64,000 nt of DNA from Sinomonas sp. ASV486. GTDB taxonomy: Bacteria > Actinomycetota > Actinomycetes > Actinomycetales > Micrococcaceae. The first letter of the stretch is position 1, and each line of letters starts with the position of its first letter. Shown one piece after another: positions 1 to 9,977 of this stretch. Below the pieces are notes generated by a model. That model saw nothing but the letters and a program-made list of their open reading frames with translations, searched no databases and was not told where the DNA came from. Made by a program: the position numbers and the translations under genes. The stretch lies in contig NZ_JAVFJK010000008.1 in NCBI RefSeq assembly GCF_030908215.1, positions 109,678 through 173,677 on the forward strand. The letters run 5' to 3'.

Positions 1-4
1 TCTG

Positions 5-23
5 GACGGGCGGCTTGCCCGTC
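5..23. terminator. Small GC-rich hairpin near the left edge
   Basis: A perfect 7-bp inverted repeat (GACGGGC / GCCCGTC, 5-nt loop) lies about 75 bp beyond the end of the minus-strand thi operon. It could terminate that operon. There is no U-tract, so this is weak. Nothing else is recognised in bases 1-98. Confidence 0.3.
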
Positions 24-98
24 TCGGACGCCGGAGGCGCGCACGCCGGCGCGGAGCAGCCCGCGCCGTCGTGCGCGCCTTCCGCATACCCGGGACCT

Positions 99-422
99 CT
101 AGCGACCCCAGGGCTGAGCAACCGCGTCGAGTGCCGCGGCCCGCAACGTGCAGCGATCCGCGGCTTCAACGTCCCTGGCCGTGACGACGGACCCGGCATC
201 GTGCGAGGAGAAGCGCAGGATGACCCGGTTGTACCGCCAGTCGAGGTCAGGGTGATGGTTGAGTTCTTCGGCCACCTCCCCGACGGCGGCGATGAATTCG
301 AGCGCCTTGGCCGAAGTGCGCAGCTTGTAGACGATAGCAAGGCCTCCGTCGACATGGCTCCAGCCGACAAGCCTCGCGAGCTCCGCCTCGATCTGTTCCT
401 GTGTCAACGGCTCGTGTGCCAT
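99..422 (-). CDS. 4a-hydroxytetrahydrobiopterin dehydratase (pterin-4a-carbinolamine dehydratase)
   Basis: This 107-aa protein matches the small PCD/DCoH family, which dehydrates 4a-hydroxytetrahydrobiopterin in the cytoplasm. The family core is visible: the helix EVAEELNHHPDLDWRYNRV, with the conserved His-His pair and Trp, followed by the strand ILRFSSHDAGSVV. I chose the ATG at 422 because the protein then begins MAHEPLT, the usual family start; the open frame continues 13 codons further upstream without homology. It lies 45 bp after thiG in the same direction, so it may be the last gene of the thiamine operon. Bacteria without phenylalanine hydroxylase often carry this protein for other roles; no hydroxylase gene is seen here. 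Family call is firm, physiological role is not. Confidence 0.85.
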   Translation of the reverse strand: MAHEPLTQEQIEAELARLVGWSHVDGGLAIVYKLRTSAKALEFIAAVGEVAEELNHHPDLDWRYNRVILRFSSHDAGSVVTARDVEAADRCTLRAAALDAVAQPWGR

Positions 423-467
423 GGACGTCAGCGTAGGCCGGGCGTCCGCCCGAGGGAACAACGGGCA

Positions 468-1542
<1,075 letters not shown>

Positions 1543-1543
<1 letters not shown>

Positions 1544-2769
1544 CACTTGCCTCCTGTCGCGGCCGCAGCGGCCGGGAGCCCGGCGGCGGTCGGAACGAAA
1601 CGGTCCGGCAGGAACGCGTCCCACCGGGGGTCGGTGCGGCCTTCGAGCAGGCCTCGGCACACCTGGGCGGCGGCCGGCGTGAGGAGTACTCCGTGCCGGA
1701 AGAATCCGGTGGCGATGATGAGGCCCGGTACGGCGCCGGCGCCACCCGGCACCGCGTCGTCGTGCGCACCGCCGCCCCTGCTATCAGTGCGAGCCGCGCG
1801 GACGCGTCCGAGCAGCGGGGCGTTGTCCGGCGTTCCTGGCCGGGCGCGCGCGGCGATCTCGTAGAGCTCGAGCTCCGCGACCGCCGGGACGAGGATCTGG
1901 GCATCGCGCAGGAGTTCGTAGACTCCCCCGGCGGAGACGGCGTCGGAGCCGTCCTCGCGCTGCGTGGCCCCGATGACGACGCTGCCGTCCGCACGCGGCA
2001 CGATGTAGACCGGTTTTCCCCGCACGAGTCCGCGGACGGTTGCCGTCACGAGCGGACGGAGCCGCTCAGGCACGCGCAGGCGGAGAATGTCCCCGTAGAC
2101 GGGCCGGAGCGGCAGCGCGACGGGCAGCGCGCCGAGCTCCCGGGCGCCGAGGCCGTTGGCGACGATCGTCTCTGCGGCGCGCAGCTCGCGCCCGTCCTCG
2201 AGCACGACTCCGACCACGCGGCCTCCGTCCCATGCGAGCGACGTCGCGCGCGCCCGGACGAGGAAGCCGTCGCCGAGGCGCTCGGTCAGCCGCGCGAGCA
2301 GTGCGGCGACGAGCCGGCGCGGGTCGACCTGGTGGTCCGCCTCGATCTGGAAGGCCCCGGCGATGCCCGGTGCGAGGAACGGCTCCTCGGCTCGCGCCTG
2401 GCGGACCGTGAGCGGACGGACTGCCAGGCCGTGCGCCTCCTGGACAGCCTTGAGGTCGGCGAACGCCTGGCGGTCCGCGGCATCGCCGGCGAGGCACAGC
2501 GTCGGGCTGCTCACGTAGCCGCAGTCCGGCCCGGCTCCCGCGGCGAACTCAGGCCACGCCGCGGCGGATTCGAGCGTGAGGCCGAGGAGGTCCTCCTCCT
2601 GGTAGTGGTACTCGCTCACGGCGGCCAGCATGCCCGCGGCGGCGTAGCTCGCGCCGGAGCCCGGTTCCGGATCGACGACGAGGACTCGCCGCCCAGTGCG
2701 CGCCGCCTCCCAGGCGATCCCGAGCCCGATCACGCCGGCGCCCACAACGATGACGTCGCTGTGCTCCAT
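1543..2769 (-). CDS. thiO: Glycine oxidase ThiO
   Basis: ThiO is an FAD-dependent oxidase that converts glycine to the imine needed by ThiG. The 408-aa protein opens with the dinucleotide-binding motif VIVVGAGVIGLGIAWEAA followed by the acidic end of the second strand (VLVVDPE). It has the DAO-family C-terminal signature ARPGTPDNAPLLGR and IIATGFFRHGVLLTPAAA. It is the first gene after the TPP riboswitch and has an ATG start. The C-terminus carries an Ala-rich extension. Function is firm because of operon context with thiS and thiG. Confidence 0.93.
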
Positions 2770-2773
2770 GGTT

Positions 2774-2880
2774 CCTTCCCTCCGCCGGCATGACCCGGAT
2801 CAGGTGAAGCGGTCGGCTCTGGCCCTCTCAGCCCGGCTGCGTTCTCGTCGCACGCGCGGGCTCCCGCAGTACTGCGGACT
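2774..2880 (-). promoter_or_regulatory. TPP riboswitch (THI element)
   Basis: On the minus strand the leader of thiO contains the two hallmark TPP-binding segments: CGGGCTGAGAGG (complement of about 2823-2834) and CCTGATCCGGGTCATGCCGG (complement of about 2783-2802), ending in GGAGGGAAGG just before the thiO ATG. A GC-rich arm at 2850-2875 can form the basal helix. The Shine-Dalgarno region overlaps the 3' edge, which fits translational control, but a transcriptional mechanism cannot be excluded. It controls thiO-thiS-thiG and not the divergent thiE. Confidence 0.95.
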
Positions 2881-2891
2881 AGTCTAGTTCC

Positions 2892-3602
2892 ATGCTCCTG
2901 ACCGACGCCCAGCTCTACGTGTGCACCGACGCCCGGAAGGACCGCGGCGACTTCGAGGACTTCGTCGATGCGGCGTTCTCGGGCGGTGTGGACATCATCC
3001 AGCTGCGAGACAAGCAGATCGAGGCCGCCGAGGAACTCGAACATCTCGAGGTGCTGCGCGCCGTCGCCGAGCGTCACGGCAAGCTGTGGGCCGTGAATGA
3101 CCGGGCGGACGTCGCGATGCTGTCGGGCGCGCCGGTCTTCCACGTGGGCCAGAAGGACCTTCCCCTCCCCGCCATCCGCCGCCTCGTTGACCCGTCCGTC
3201 ATTGTGGGCCTGTCCACGAGCTCGCCCGCGATGGTCGACGCCGCGATGGGGCGGGCCGAAGCCGAGTCTCCCGCCGGGAACGCACGCCTCGACTACTTCT
3301 GCACCGGCCCCCTGTGGGCCACCCCGACCAAGCCGGGACGCTCCGCCGTTGGGCTCGGGCTCGTCCAGTACGCGGCCCGGCGCACGCGGGAGGTGCTCGA
3401 CGCCGGCAAGTCGTCTCGGCGGGAGCCGCTGCCGTGGTTCGCGATCGGAGGAATCGACCACTCCAACGTCGCCGAGGTCGTCGAGGCGGGGGCGAGCCGC
3501 GTCGTCGTCGTGCGCGCGATCACCGACGCCGACGATCCGGCCGACGCCGCCGCGCGCCTCCGCGCCGAGCTTCCCGCGCTCGCACGGGAGCCCCTCGCAT
3601 GA
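2892..3602 (+). CDS. thiE: Thiamine-phosphate synthase ThiE
   Basis: ThiE joins thiazole phosphate and HMP pyrophosphate to thiamine phosphate. The 236-aa TIM-barrel protein has VDIIQLRDK near residue 38, the pyrimidine region [12 protein letters not shown], the phosphate loop [14 protein letters not shown] and the late WFAIGGID. It diverges from thiO. The sequence TAGTCT at 2880-2885 is a good -10 box ending 6 nt before the ATG with no Shine-Dalgarno, so a leaderless mRNA is likely; thiE therefore would not carry its own riboswitch. Its stop overlaps the pheA start (ATGA). Confidence 0.94.
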   Translation: MLLTDAQLYVCTDARKDRGDFEDFVDAAFSGGVDIIQLRDKQIEAAEELEHLEVLRAVAERHGKLWAVNDRADVAMLSGAPVFHVGQKDLPLPAIRRLVDPSVIVGLSTSSPAMVDAAMGRAEAESPAGNARLDYFCTGPLWATPTKPGRSAVGLGLVQYAARRTREVLDAGKSSRREPLPWFAIGGIDHSNVAEVVEAGASRVVVVRAITDADDPADAAARLRAELPALAREPLA

Positions 3603-4444
3603 CGACCGTCGCCTACCAGGGCGAACCCGGCGCCAATTCGCACATGGCGTCCCTCGAGGCCTACCCGGACGCCGAGACGCTCGCCTGCGCGACGTTCGAG
3701 GACGCCTTCTCCGCTGTCACGACGGGAGCCGCGGATCTCGCGATGATCCCGATCGACAACACTGTCGCCGGACGCGTCGCGGACATCCATGTGCTCCTGC
3801 CGGACACGAGCCTGCAGATCATCGGCGAGCACTTCCTGCGCATCCGTTTCAGCCTCATGGGTCTGCCCGGCTCCACGATCGAGGGCGCCCGCGAAGTCCA
3901 CAGCCATGTCCATGCGCTCGCGCAGTGCCGTGAATTCATCCGCGCCCATGGCCTCACTCCCGTCGTCGCCGGCGACACCGCCGGATCTGCGCGCGAGGTG
4001 GCCGAGTGGGGCGACCCGACGAAGCTCTCGATCGCGCCGCCGCTCGCCGCCGAAAGGTACGGGCTCAGCGTGCTTGCGAGCGACATCGAGGACCAGAAGC
4101 ACAACACGACGAGGTTTGTGATTCTGGCCCCGCCGCGCGACTATCCTCAGGCGGGCGCCGACGCGCACGTGACGAGCTTCGTCTTCCGGGTCCGCAACAT
4201 CCCCGCCGCGCTGTACAAGGCGCTGGGCGGGTTCGCGACCAACGGCGTGAACATGACCCGGCTCGAGAGCTACATGGTGGACGGGAAGTTCGCGGCGACG
4301 ATGTTCATGGTCGACGTCGAGGGGCACCCCGACGAGCCGCCGCTCGCCCGTGCGCTGGAAGAGCTCGAGTTCTTCTCGACCGAGCTCAGGATCCTGGGCG
4401 TCTTCCCCGCCCACCCGCGCCGCTTCGGCCTCCGCGCCGGGTAG
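3599..4444 (+). CDS. pheA: Prephenate dehydratase (monofunctional, with ACT domain)
   Basis: Prephenate dehydratase converts prephenate to phenylpyruvate for phenylalanine synthesis. The 281-aa protein starts [15 protein letters not shown] and has the periplasmic-binding-like catalytic half with [17 protein letters not shown] and the catalytic-site motif NTTRFVIL near residue 180. A C-terminal ACT domain follows ([20 protein letters not shown]), with LESY where many enzymes have ESRP, the usual phenylalanine-sensing site. The ATG overlaps the thiE stop by 4 bp (ATGA), so the two are co-transcribed and coupled even though their pathways differ. No chorismate mutase domain is present. Confidence 0.93.
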   Translation: MTTVAYQGEPGANSHMASLEAYPDAETLACATFEDAFSAVTTGAADLAMIPIDNTVAGRVADIHVLLPDTSLQIIGEHFLRIRFSLMGLPGSTIEGAREVHSHVHALAQCREFIRAHGLTPVVAGDTAGSAREVAEWGDPTKLSIAPPLAAERYGLSVLASDIEDQKHNTTRFVILAPPRDYPQAGADAHVTSFVFRVRNIPAALYKALGGFATNGVNMTRLESYMVDGKFAATMFMVDVEGHPDEPPLARALEELEFFSTELRILGVFPAHPRRFGLRAG

Positions 4445-4474
4445 CCGCACCGTCCCGGGGTTAGGCTGGCCGTC

Positions 4475-6061
4475 ATGGGTCATCCCCTCTTCTCGCCTAA
4501 GTCTGCCGGACCGCAGGCCGGCCCGCGGGCGGAGGCCAGCGGTGCCGCACTCGCCGGCGCGTTCGCCGCCCTGCGGGACGAGTTCGAGCTCGCCTCCGAG
4601 TACCCCGCGGCCGCTCTCGCGGATGCCGCGGCGGCGATCGCCGCGCATACCCTGCCCGATGAGGACGCGACCGACGTCGAGTTCGTCACGATCGACCCGC
4701 CTGCGTCCACCGACCTGGACCAGGCCCTCCACATCGAGCGTGACGGCGACGGGTACCGCGTGCGCTACGCGATCGCAGACGTGCCCGCCTTCGTCCGCCC
4801 ACAGGGCGAGCTCGACGCGGAAACACGGCGTCGCGGCCAGACGATCTACGCAGCGGATGCCAAGGTCCCGCTGCATCCACGGGACATCACTGACGACGCC
4901 GGCAGCCTTCTCGCCGACGCGGTCCGCGGCGCGTTCGTGTGGGACTTCCGGCTCGATGCAGAAGGCGAGGTGGCCGCCGTCGAACTGGTCCACGCACGGG
5001 TGCGCAGCCGCGCGAAGCTCAACTACGCGGCCGTGCAGGAGCAGATCGACGCCGGCACCGCGGCGGAGCCGCTCATGCTCCTCAGGGAGGTGGGGCTCAA
5101 GCGCGTCGAGCTCGAGCGGCGGCGCGGCGGCGCAAGCCTGAACCTCCCCGAACAGGAGATCGTCCCGACCGATGACGGCGGCTACCGGATCGAAATCGCG
5201 CCCCAGCGTCCCGTCGAGGACTGGAACGCGCAGATCTCCCTGATGACCGGCATGGCTGCCGCGAAGCTCATGGTGAATGCCCGGATCGGGATCCTGCGCA
5301 CCATGCCGGCGCCGGATGAGAGGTCGCTCCGGCACTTCCGCCGCCAGACCCAGGCCCTCGGGAAGCCCTGGGACGTGACCGTCCCGTACGGGGAGTACCT
5401 CCGTTCCCTGGACCCGACCCAGCCTCGCCAGCTGTCGATCCTCCACGCCGCCGCCGCGCTGTTCCGCGGCGCGACGTACACGCCCTTCGACGGTACCGTT
5501 CCACCGGACCCGGTCCAAGCGGCCATCGCAGCCCCCTACACGCACACGACCGCTCCCCTGCGCCGCCTTGTGGACCGTTTCGTGCTCGTCTTGTGCGAGG
5601 CCGTGGCCACCGACGCCGAGGTGCCGGCATGGGTGCGGATGGCCCTGCCGGAACTCCCGGCCCTCATGGCGTCCTCCGACCAGCTCGCGGCCAAGGTGGA
5701 GCGGGCCTCCATCGATCTCGTCGAGGCTGCCCTGCTCGTCAACGCGGTGGGGCAGGAGTTCGACGCGGTCGTGGTCTCGGGGTCCAAGCCCGCTTCGGGG
5801 AGTGATGCGGGTCCGGGCGGAGGGAACGGCAGGCCTGCGCAACCGCTCGACCGCATCGCGAGCTCCCAGAACGGGACCCAAGGTGCAGTGTCGGCGGGTG
5901 GACAGCACCCGCAGCAGTCGATGCCCTTCGGCACCGTCCAGCTGTCCGAGCCACCGGTCACGGCGCGCTGCGAGGGCGAGATGGAGTCCGGGACCATGAT
6001 CCGCGTCCGGCTCGTTGAGGCTGATATCCAGAAGCGCCGCATCCGGTTCGAACGGGCCTGA
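4475..6061 (+). CDS. RNB-domain ribonuclease (RNase II/R family, catalytic domain only)
   Basis: The 528-aa protein is an exoribonuclease-like enzyme with an RNB domain from about residue 65 to 380. The catalytic aspartate cluster is visible as TIDPPASTDLDQALHIER, followed by YRVRYAIADVPAFVRP and later the TAPLRRLVDRF motif typical of RNB proteins. There are no clear cold-shock or full S1 domains, so it is shorter than RNase R (about 800 aa); the last 25 residues resemble an S1-like strand end. It stands alone with TAGGCT at 4462-4467, 7 nt before the ATG, and no Shine-Dalgarno, which suggests a leaderless transcript. Confidence 0.85.
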   Translation: MGHPLFSPKSAGPQAGPRAEASGAALAGAFAALRDEFELASEYPAAALADAAAAIAAHTLPDEDATDVEFVTIDPPASTDLDQALHIERDGDGYRVRYAIADVPAFVRPQGELDAETRRRGQTIYAADAKVPLHPRDITDDAGSLLADAVRGAFVWDFRLDAEGEVAAVELVHARVRSRAKLNYAAVQEQIDAGTAAEPLMLLREVGLKRVELERRRGGASLNLPEQEIVPTDDGGYRIEIAPQRPVEDWNAQISLMTGMAAAKLMVNARIGILRTMPAPDERSLRHFRRQTQALGKPWDVTVPYGEYLRSLDPTQPRQLSILHAAAALFRGATYTPFDGTVPPDPVQAAIAAPYTHTTAPLRRLVDRFVLVLCEAVATDAEVPAWVRMALPELPALMASSDQLAAKVERASIDLVEAALLVNAVGQEFDAVVVSGSKPASGSDAGPGGGNGRPAQPLDRIASSQNGTQGAVSAGGQHPQQSMPFGTVQLSEPPVTARCEGEMESGTMIRVRLVEADIQKRRIRFERA

Positions 6062-6145
6062 CCACAAGCCGCAGTGCGGCGCCCGCCCGCCGGTTCGCTG
6101 CCCTTCCGCCGGTTCGCTGCCCTTCCGCCGGTGCGGCCGCCCACC

Positions 6146-6218
6146 CGCCGGTTCCTGCCCCCGGATCAGCGGCAAACCCCCGTGCGAACCAAGAACCCGC
6201 CACGGCTGCGCCCGCCCG
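6146..6218. repeat. Direct repeat, copy 1 of 2
   Basis: This segment runs from CGCCGGTTCCTGCCCCCGGA to the next CGCCCGCC unit. It recurs at 6279-6353 with a few substitutions. The two share the order: CCGGATCAGCGGCAA, a run of C, CGAACC, and CCGCCACGGC. Origin is unknown. Confidence 0.7.
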
Positions 6219-6278
6219 GCGGCCGGTTCCTTGCTCTCCCGCCGATGCGGCGCCCACCCACCGGCATGCTGCCCTCCC

Positions 6279-6353
6279 GCCGGTTCCTGCCCCCGGATCA
6301 GCGGCAATCCCCCGCACGAACCCAGGATCCGCCACGGCGGCGCCCGCCCGCCG
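6279..6353. repeat. Direct repeat, copy 2 of 2
   Basis: Second copy of the roughly 73-bp direct repeat at 6146-6218. The first 27 or so bases are identical and the remainder diverges by scattered substitutions. The pair may be the remnant of a duplicated intergenic unit. Confidence 0.7.
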
Positions 6354-6532
6354 GTCGGCCGCCTCCCGCCGAGGCGCACGGCACCGCAGGGGAACGAAAC
6401 CCGCCGCGATCCGCGGCCGACCAGCTCTGGCAGACGCCCCCACTGCTCCTCCACATCGCCCATTTTGGGCGTGTTGTCCACATGCGCGGCCGGAGTGCCG
6501 TCAGGCGGGCGGCGACGCGGGAGAGTGGCGCC

Positions 6533-7518
6533 ATGAAGCTGACATCGCCTGATCTATCACGGCTCGGTCCTCGTCCCGGCTTTGCCCGCGGGCTCTGCAC
6601 GCCCTTCGAACTACGCCTGATGGGCGTCGACGAACGGACACGGCCAAACTCGTCGCGGCGGGCGAACTGGTTCCGCTGCGCCGCGGGTGCCTCGCGACGC
6701 GAGAAGCCGCCGCGCCACCCCAAGCGGTCCATGCCCGCGACGTCGCAGCGCGGCTTCTCGCGCTGAGGGCTCACGCATGGAGGCACTATTGCGCGAACCG
6801 CTCATGGAACTTCGCCTACTCGGCGGTCAGCGGTGCGGCTCTGCACGGACTCGCACTGTGGACACCTGAAAGGCGCCTTCACATCATCCAGGAGTTCACC
6901 TCATCCCGAGGGGACCACGCAACCGATGTCATGAAGACCGAGCGGAGCCTCGCAGGATCAATCGTCATAGACGGCCTTCCGGCGACGTCGGTCACCGACA
7001 CCGTGGTCGACTGCCTTCGGATTCTGGACTTTGAGCCGGCAATGATCGTGTGCGAGTCGGCGCTCTCGCGCGGAGTGCCCAGAAATGAGCTTGAAGGCGC
7101 CGTTGACCAGGCGGCGCGCCGTCGCGGGATTGGAAGGGCTCGATCCGTCCTCTCGTCTGCGAGCGCGCTGTCCGAGTCTGCGGCCGAAACGCGTGCCCGG
7201 CTTCTTCTCTTGGCGCTGGCGCTTTCAGCAGGACAACCGGTGCAGCAGTTCAAGGTGGTCGTCGGCGGACGCAACTATCGCCTCGACTACGCCTGGCCAG
7301 ACATCCTCGTTGCGCTCGAAATCGACGGCCGCCTCAAGTACTTCGGCGGACCGCCGACGGCCGAAGTATTGCTGGCCGAGCGTGAACGCGAGAAAGCGCT
7401 CACGAACATGGGCTGGGTCGTTGTGCGGATCACATGGTCCGACCTCGCTCACCCCGCCCGCGTCGAGGCGATGCTCGCCCGCGCCTTCGCACGGGCTCGG
7501 CGGATGCGCGCCGCGTAA
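6533..7518 (+). pseudogene. Frameshifted AbiEi-like / DUF559 protein gene
   Basis: The frame starting with the ATG at 6533 begins MKLTSPDLSRLGPRPG and reads FELRLMGVDER, then turns into low-quality sequence and stops at 6766. From about 6640 the +2-shifted frame reads AKLVAAGELVPLRRGCLA and stays open to 7518, ending in a DUF559-type (very-short-patch-repair-like) domain: YRLDYAWPDILVALEIDGR and NMGWVVVRITWSDL. Joined, this gives one protein of about 328 aa: an N-terminal winged-helix of the AbiEi type, a central region with VIDGLPATSVTDTVVDCLR, and a C-terminal nuclease-fold domain. A one-base loss near 6640-6643 explains the break. The ATG at 6931 could still yield the C-terminal 195 aa. 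No partner toxin gene is adjacent. A sequencing error is possible. Confidence 0.75.
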
Positions 7519-8031
7519 GCATGACGCATGCTCTGGGGGCACACCGCTGCCACCGGAGGGACGAGCACCGATTCCGCCAGCAACGCCGTTGCCAGGAGAC
7601 CAGCCGGTTCGCGGCAGACCCGCCGTTTCCGACTATCCACGCCGGAAGGAGCCCACGCGGATGCTGCTAACCCCCGCCAGAACAGCCAACCCCCGGTGCT
7701 ACGGACACCAGAGAGTGGCCGCCAGCGATCGAGCTTCACCTCGGTATGATGGCGCCGCGGCACCCGAAGCGGTCCACACCCGACGTGTCGCGCCTCACGA
7801 TTCAAAGGATTTCGTGCGGCCGCGGTATCCTTGGACTGTTAATGGATGCCCGATCGTATTCATGCGATCCCTTTTCACCCGTCGGCAGGTGCCGACACCC
7901 TGATAGCCCGCGATCGGCTTCCGCTGGATGGCCGGCGCGCGCTCCTGCTCCAGACGTCTGTGACTCACAATGTCAGGCGGTCTGTCGAGCGAGACCCGCT
8001 CAGGCCCCTATGGAGAGGGACCTTCCCCCCT
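7519..8031. other. Intergenic region with helicase leader
   Basis: This 513-bp gap holds no gene that I can support; short open frames here lack homology and the local base composition is less biased than the neighbours. The last part is likely the promoter and long 5' leader of the downstream DEAD-box helicase. A possible -35 TTGGAC lies at about 7831. Just before the helicase start, GGGA and TCCC flank a 3-nt loop that would tuck the AGAGGGA Shine-Dalgarno into a small hairpin. Confidence 0.5.
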
Positions 8032-9972
8032 GTGAATGAAGTCCATACGCACGAACTCCTGACCGACGACACCGGAACCGTGACCGTCGAGACCGAGGAG
8101 ACCATCACCAACGACGCGCCAGTGCGTCAGGAGAGCCAGAAGACCTTCTCCGACTACGGCGTGGCTCCCGCGATCGCACAGTCGCTGGCCGATGCCGGAA
8201 TCCTGAACCCGTTCCCCATCCAATCGATGACGCTCGGCGTCGCGCTCGGTGGCCACGACATCATCGGGCAGGCCAAGACCGGTACCGGCAAGACCCTCGG
8301 CTTCGGCATCCCTGCACTCCAGCGGGCCATCCCCGCCGACCATCCGGACTACGCCAAGCTCCCCGCCCCCGGGGCGCCGCAGGCACTCGTCGTCGTGCCG
8401 ACGCGCGAGCTCGCCGTCCAGGTCAGCAAGGATCTCCAGACCGCGAGCAAGCGCACCACGCTCCGGGTCGAGGTCATTTACGGCGGTCGGGCCTACGAGC
8501 CCCAGATCGAGGCCCTCAAGCGGGGCGTCGAGGTGGTCGTCGGCACTCCGGGCCGTCTCATCGACCTGCACCGCCAGCGCCACCTGAATCTCAAGAACGT
8601 CCGCATGATCGTCCTCGACGAGGCAGACGAGATGCTCGACCTGGGGTTCCTCCCGGACGTCGAGACTCTCATGGCCGCGGTACCCGCGGTCCGCCAGACG
8701 CTGCTCTTCTCGGCCACCATGCCGGGCCCCGTTGTCGCGATGGCCCGCCGGTACATGACCCAGCCGACCCACATCCGCGCCTCGGACCCCAACGACGATT
8801 CGATCACCAAGAAGGACATCCGTCAGGTGATCTACCGCGCGCACCAGCTGGACAAGGACGAGGTCGTGGCGCGCATCCTCCAGGCCGAGGGACGAGGCCG
8901 GACCATCATCTTCACGAAGACCAAGCGGACCGCCGCCAAGCTCTCCGAGGAGCTCATCGACCGCGGGTTCGCCGCCGCGGCACTCCACGGCGATCTCGGC
9001 CAGGGCGCCCGCGAGCAGGCGCTGCGCGCATTCCGCCATGGCAAGGTGGATGTCCTCGTCGCGACCGACGTCGCCGCGCGCGGCATCGACGTCGAAGACG
9101 TCACCCACGTCATCAACTTCCAGTGCCCCGAGGACGAGAAGGCCTACCTCCACCGCGTCGGCCGTACCGGACGCGCGGGGAACAAGGGCACGGCCGTGAC
9201 GTTCGTGGACTGGGAGGACGTCCCGCGCTGGACGCTCATCAACAAGGCCCTCGGCCTCGACGTCCCCGAACCCGTCGAGACGTACTCATCCTCCCCGCAC
9301 CTCTACGCAGACCTGGACATTCCGGCTGGCACCAAGGGCCGCCTCCCACGCAACAAGCGCGTGCTCGAAGGCCTCGCCGGCGAGGTCGTCGAGGATCTCG
9401 GCGAGCCCGGCAAGAAACCACGCCGCAGCAGCGAAGGCCGCGGCAGGGGCGAGCGGCGTGGCGAATCCGCGGGTCAGCACGGCTCCCGCCGGAGCCCGGA
9501 AGGCCGGGGCGATGCGGGCCACAGCACGGCGCGGCGTGCTCAGGAGTCGACCGCGGACGACGGCGCCGCCATCGCAGACGCCGAAGTGACCGAGGGCGCG
9601 GGCAAGTCCGGCCACGGTCACGGTCGGGCCGACCGCCAGGCGCACGCCGAACCGAGCGGCGAGGGCCGCCGTCGTCGTCGCCGCCCCGCGACCGAAGAAG
9701 CCTCCGAGGCCGCGTCAACGGCAGATTCCACCGAGGAGCCGAGCCGTCCGGCGCGCACGCGCAGGAAGCCCGCGGACACCTCTGCCGAGCGCTCCGCCGA
9801 GAGCACTGAGCAGCAGGGCCGCCGGCGGCCGACCTCCGCCGCCATGGCGGTGAACCTCGCCGATGGCGGGGACGGGGCGCCCCTCGATCGTGGGGTTGCG
9901 GCAGCCCGCCGTCGTCGGTCGCGCACTCGCCGTCGTGACGGCGAGGTCGTCTCGCGCACCGAGGCCGAGTAG
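8032..9972 (+). CDS. DEAD-box ATP-dependent RNA helicase with basic C-terminal tail
   Basis: This 646-aa protein remodels RNA. Motifs in order are: Q motif (PFPIQ), Walker A AKTGTGKT at residues 81-88, PTRELAVQ, DEAD at 196-199 in VLDEADEMLDLGF, FSATMP, and HRVGRTGRAG. After about residue 420 a low-complexity Arg/Gly/Glu/Ser-rich tail of about 200 residues follows, typical of actinobacterial RhlE/DeaD-type helicases and likely to bind RNA. I chose the GTG at 8032 (MNEVHTHELL); the open frame runs 62 codons upstream but without homology, and GGAGAGGGA lies 11 nt before this GTG. The methyltransferase gene begins 5 bp after its stop. Confidence 0.9.
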   Translation: MNEVHTHELLTDDTGTVTVETEETITNDAPVRQESQKTFSDYGVAPAIAQSLADAGILNPFPIQSMTLGVALGGHDIIGQAKTGTGKTLGFGIPALQRAIPADHPDYAKLPAPGAPQALVVVPTRELAVQVSKDLQTASKRTTLRVEVIYGGRAYEPQIEALKRGVEVVVGTPGRLIDLHRQRHLNLKNVRMIVLDEADEMLDLGFLPDVETLMAAVPAVRQTLLFSATMPGPVVAMARRYMTQPTHIRASDPNDDSITKKDIRQVIYRAHQLDKDEVVARILQAEGRGRTIIFTKTKRTAAKLSEELIDRGFAAAALHGDLGQGAREQALRAFRHGKVDVLVATDVAARGIDVEDVTHVINFQCPEDEKAYLHRVGRTGRAGNKGTAVTFVDWEDVPRWTLINKALGLDVPEPVETYSSSPHLYADLDIPAGTKGRLPRNKRVLEGLAGEVVEDLGEPGKKPRRSSEGRGRGERRGESAGQHGSRRSPEGRGDAGHSTARRAQESTADDGAAIADAEVTEGAGKSGHGHGRADRQAHAEPSGEGRRRRRRPATEEASEAASTADSTEEPSRPARTRRKPADTSAERSAESTEQQGRRRPTSAAMAVNLADGGDGAPLDRGVAAARRRRSRTRRRDGEVVSRTEAE

Positions 9973-9977
9973 CCGCG

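Larger units (their letters stand above)
6062..6532. other. Non-coding GC-rich block
   Basis: This 471-bp gap is made of degenerate CCGCCGGTTC-like units, for example GCCGGTTCGCTGCCCTTCC repeated back to back at about 6090-6130. It includes two longer direct repeats listed separately. Open frames cross it on several strands because stop codons are rare at this GC content, but their products are Pro/Arg-rich and have no recognisable domain. No gene is called. Confidence 0.6.

Noticed and set aside
3293-6481. Very long open frame (over 1000 codons) on the minus strand opposite pheA and the RNB gene
   Set aside because: It is the antisense shadow of two well-supported genes; its product is Arg/Gly/Pro-rich with no domain. 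Long antisense frames are expected at this GC content.
6533-7518. AbiEi antitoxin of a type IV toxin-antitoxin pair
   Set aside because: No AbiEii nucleotidyltransferase toxin gene is adjacent, and the C-terminus is DUF559-like. Kept only as a broken AbiEi-like gene.
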